A stretch of 31,443 nt of DNA, taken from Silene noctiflora. Lineage: Eukaryota; Streptophyta; Magnoliopsida; Caryophyllales; Caryophyllaceae. Location of the stretch: positions 354,628 through 386,070 of the forward strand of contig VHZZ01000051.1 in NCBI GenBank assembly GCA_009801015.1. The letters run 5' to 3'. A program made the translations under genes and the position numbers. Below, piece by piece: positions 30,112 to 31,443 of the stretch (position 1 is the first letter of the stretch; each line of letters begins with the position of its first letter). The notes beneath the pieces were generated by a model. That model was not told the DNA's origin. It was given only the letters and a program-made list of their open reading frames with translations, and ran no database searches.

Positions 30112-31443
30112 AGTGGTAGGCTACTAGGCATATGACTTGCGTGTTTTTGAAGTGATGAGTAATTTGTGAAGTTGTTTGGAGAGCGAAAGATGTTTGAGCG
30201 GTCTGGCCTCACTCCTCAGTGCTTCTCAGTAGATGAGGGTAGAACTTAACAACTTCTAATTATTTTCTGATTAACTGCGGCTTGAGATTCGTGAATATGA
30301 ATGTGCGATAGTGTCAACAAATAAATACTTTACTTTACACTTCTAAGATAAATGGATGCCAATGCAGTGTATTTTTACGAGAGTAGACGATTGATGATCA
30401 TGTATAGAGCTATGTCTCTTTCAGATATTGTGTGTTTTCTTTAACTAAAGTTTTACTTTTCTTTGACATGGGAACCCACCCCTTTTGTTACTCTTGTGTG
30501 ACTCTTGTTTGTTTGATGACACATTTTCTTGAGATGTCATGTGGCTCCTTAGACTGTTCAAATAGCCGGTGGTTAGAAGAACAAGTATCTCTAGCATCTT
30601 CTACAGTTTTCTCTAAGGCAATGCTAATCTTCATGTGATGTCTTCATGAACTATGATGCCAAGATTGCGTAGGCTAGTAACTAGTTATTAGTATCAAGTT
30701 TCCCTCAGAAATGGTTCGATGGATAGACCTGTGGTTATGTTGCCATCACAATGCGGCATTTATGATTTCCTTTAATTTGAATGGTTCGATGGATAGACCT
30801 GACTTCCCTATTCACAATATTGTTTCACGTTTTATATACAGAAATTGATCATTGTTGGTTTCACATTCTGTATTGGGTTTGAGCCATTATCACCTTTGAA
30901 ATTGGATTGTTGTGAAGTTGTAGCTCTGCAGAAGGAAACCTGCACTTATATGTTTTGCTGTGGGTGCACTATTGTTCTTAATTACCGAATTTAAAATTTT
31001 GTCTGAAATCGTGATTCATGGAGGTGGTGGTGTTGAGCGTCAAAGTATGTAGTATGGAGTGGTAGACAACTTGGCATGTGACTGGTGTGTTTTCAAATTG
31101 ATGAGAAATGCTTGTCAATGAATTTCAAGAGCAAAAATGTTTAAGAGCTTTAACCTTTATAGGTTAATTGTTGATGAGGTGGCACTGAACAAAATTCTAT
31201 CTTTTGATTAACAGCGGCTTGAGAACTTAAATACGGATGTGCAACATTGTCAAAGATTAATTAATATACTCCTCACATATACGATAGAAATTGATGCAAC
31301 TGGAGTGTTTTTGTAGGAGACTATGAGAGTAGACAATTGATGGTCATATTTAGAAATTGTGTTCTCGTATAAAAATCGTGCTCTCATATAAAAATCGTGT
31401 TCTCATGGACTAAAGTTTTACTTTTCTTTTACATGGTACATCC
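30112..31443. repeat. array unit 5, diverged
   Basis: 1332 bp. Changes include TTAACTGCGGCTTGAGATTC for TTAACCGCAGCTTGAGAATT, an expanded ACTTTACTTTACACTTC for ACTTGACACTTT, loss of one T in CATTTTCTTTGAG (near 30530), GGCTCCTTAGACT for GGCACCTTAGTCT, and several substitutions near 31282-31345 (ACGATAG, CTGGAGTG, GTAGGAGACTATG, TGGTCAT). The T loss breaks the minus-strand 60-codon frame and opens an unrelated 68-codon plus-strand frame. Confidence 0.93.

Larger units (their letters stand above)
24800..31443. repeat. tandem array of five 1328-bp units, running off the window
   Basis: AGTGGTAGGCTACTAGGCAT starts at 24800, 26128, 27456, 28784 and 30112, spaced exactly 1328 bp, and each unit ends TTTACATGGTACATCC. 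Units 1 to 4 look identical on reading through them; unit 5 (1332 bp) has scattered changes. The last window base is the last base of unit 5, so the array may continue. Each unit is block A, a unique spacer and block B, A and B being diverged homologues. I see no transposon termini, rRNA, tRNA or convincing protein. The same 60-codon minus-strand frame appears in units 1-4 and is lost in unit 5, which argues against selection for it. Confidence 0.97.

Noticed and set aside
30432..30638. A 68-codon plus-strand open frame in unit 5
   Set aside because: It arises from the one-base loss near 30530 and has no counterpart in the other units; it looks accidental.

Overview
The window is nuclear DNA of a flowering plant, most likely a eudicot. 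It is AT-rich and intergenic in character. It has plant-type non-LTR retrotransposons, a tRNA-derived SINE, many hAT-, Stowaway- and Mutator-type miniature elements, and one gene of a plant-specific family (DUF1677). The abundant 'tactccgta'/'ctccgtcc' Stowaway ends and degenerate GGGTC / ACCCG tracts suggest Caryophyllales to me, but that is an impression and the species is not settled. There are 160 unknown bases at 20656-20815 and single unknown bases at 5995 and 21013.

Layout. (1) 1-2430 is a patchwork of small transposons, including a hAT element inserted into the end of a Stowaway-like element. (2) 2955-6404 is one LINE insertion bounded by a perfect 16-bp target duplication. Its two halves are head to head: the 3' half (late ORF2, zinc finger, RNase H) reads on the minus strand and the 5' half (endonuclease) on the plus strand, and the reverse-transcriptase core is missing. 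This is the classic twin-priming (5' inversion) product. (3) 6405-15160 has no gene I can support. It holds a GGGTC-rich hAT element with an exact 8-bp duplication, foldback elements built on GACGGATA...TATCCGTC, two further CCGG/ACCCG-rich tracts, and a second member of the hAT family seen at 2077, in opposite orientation. (4) 15386-16800 is the only convincing gene: a minus-strand DUF1677 protein with a probable 5'-UTR intron that carries a foldback element. (5) 16810-23930 is again intergenic: a possible Helitron 3' end, an 803-bp hAT element with a SINE nested in it (both with target duplications), a severely truncated LINE tail with a 15-bp duplication, and a Mutator-like MITE with a 9-bp duplication.

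(6) 24800-31443 is the most striking region. Five head-to-tail copies of a 1328-bp unit fill it to the last base of the window. The first four appear identical as read; the fifth carries several substitutions and small indels. Each unit is itself compound: two diverged homologous blocks (A and B) separated by a unique spacer. Nothing in it looks like a transposon or a convincing coding sequence. A pyrimidine-rich, leader-like stretch ending in a good donor site lies just upstream (about 23940-24156), so the array may lie in an intron; that is inference. Four identical copies could reflect very recent amplification, homogenisation or an assembly artefact.

The genes do not form a pathway. The interest lies in nested mobile elements with readable insertion footprints and in the tandem array.
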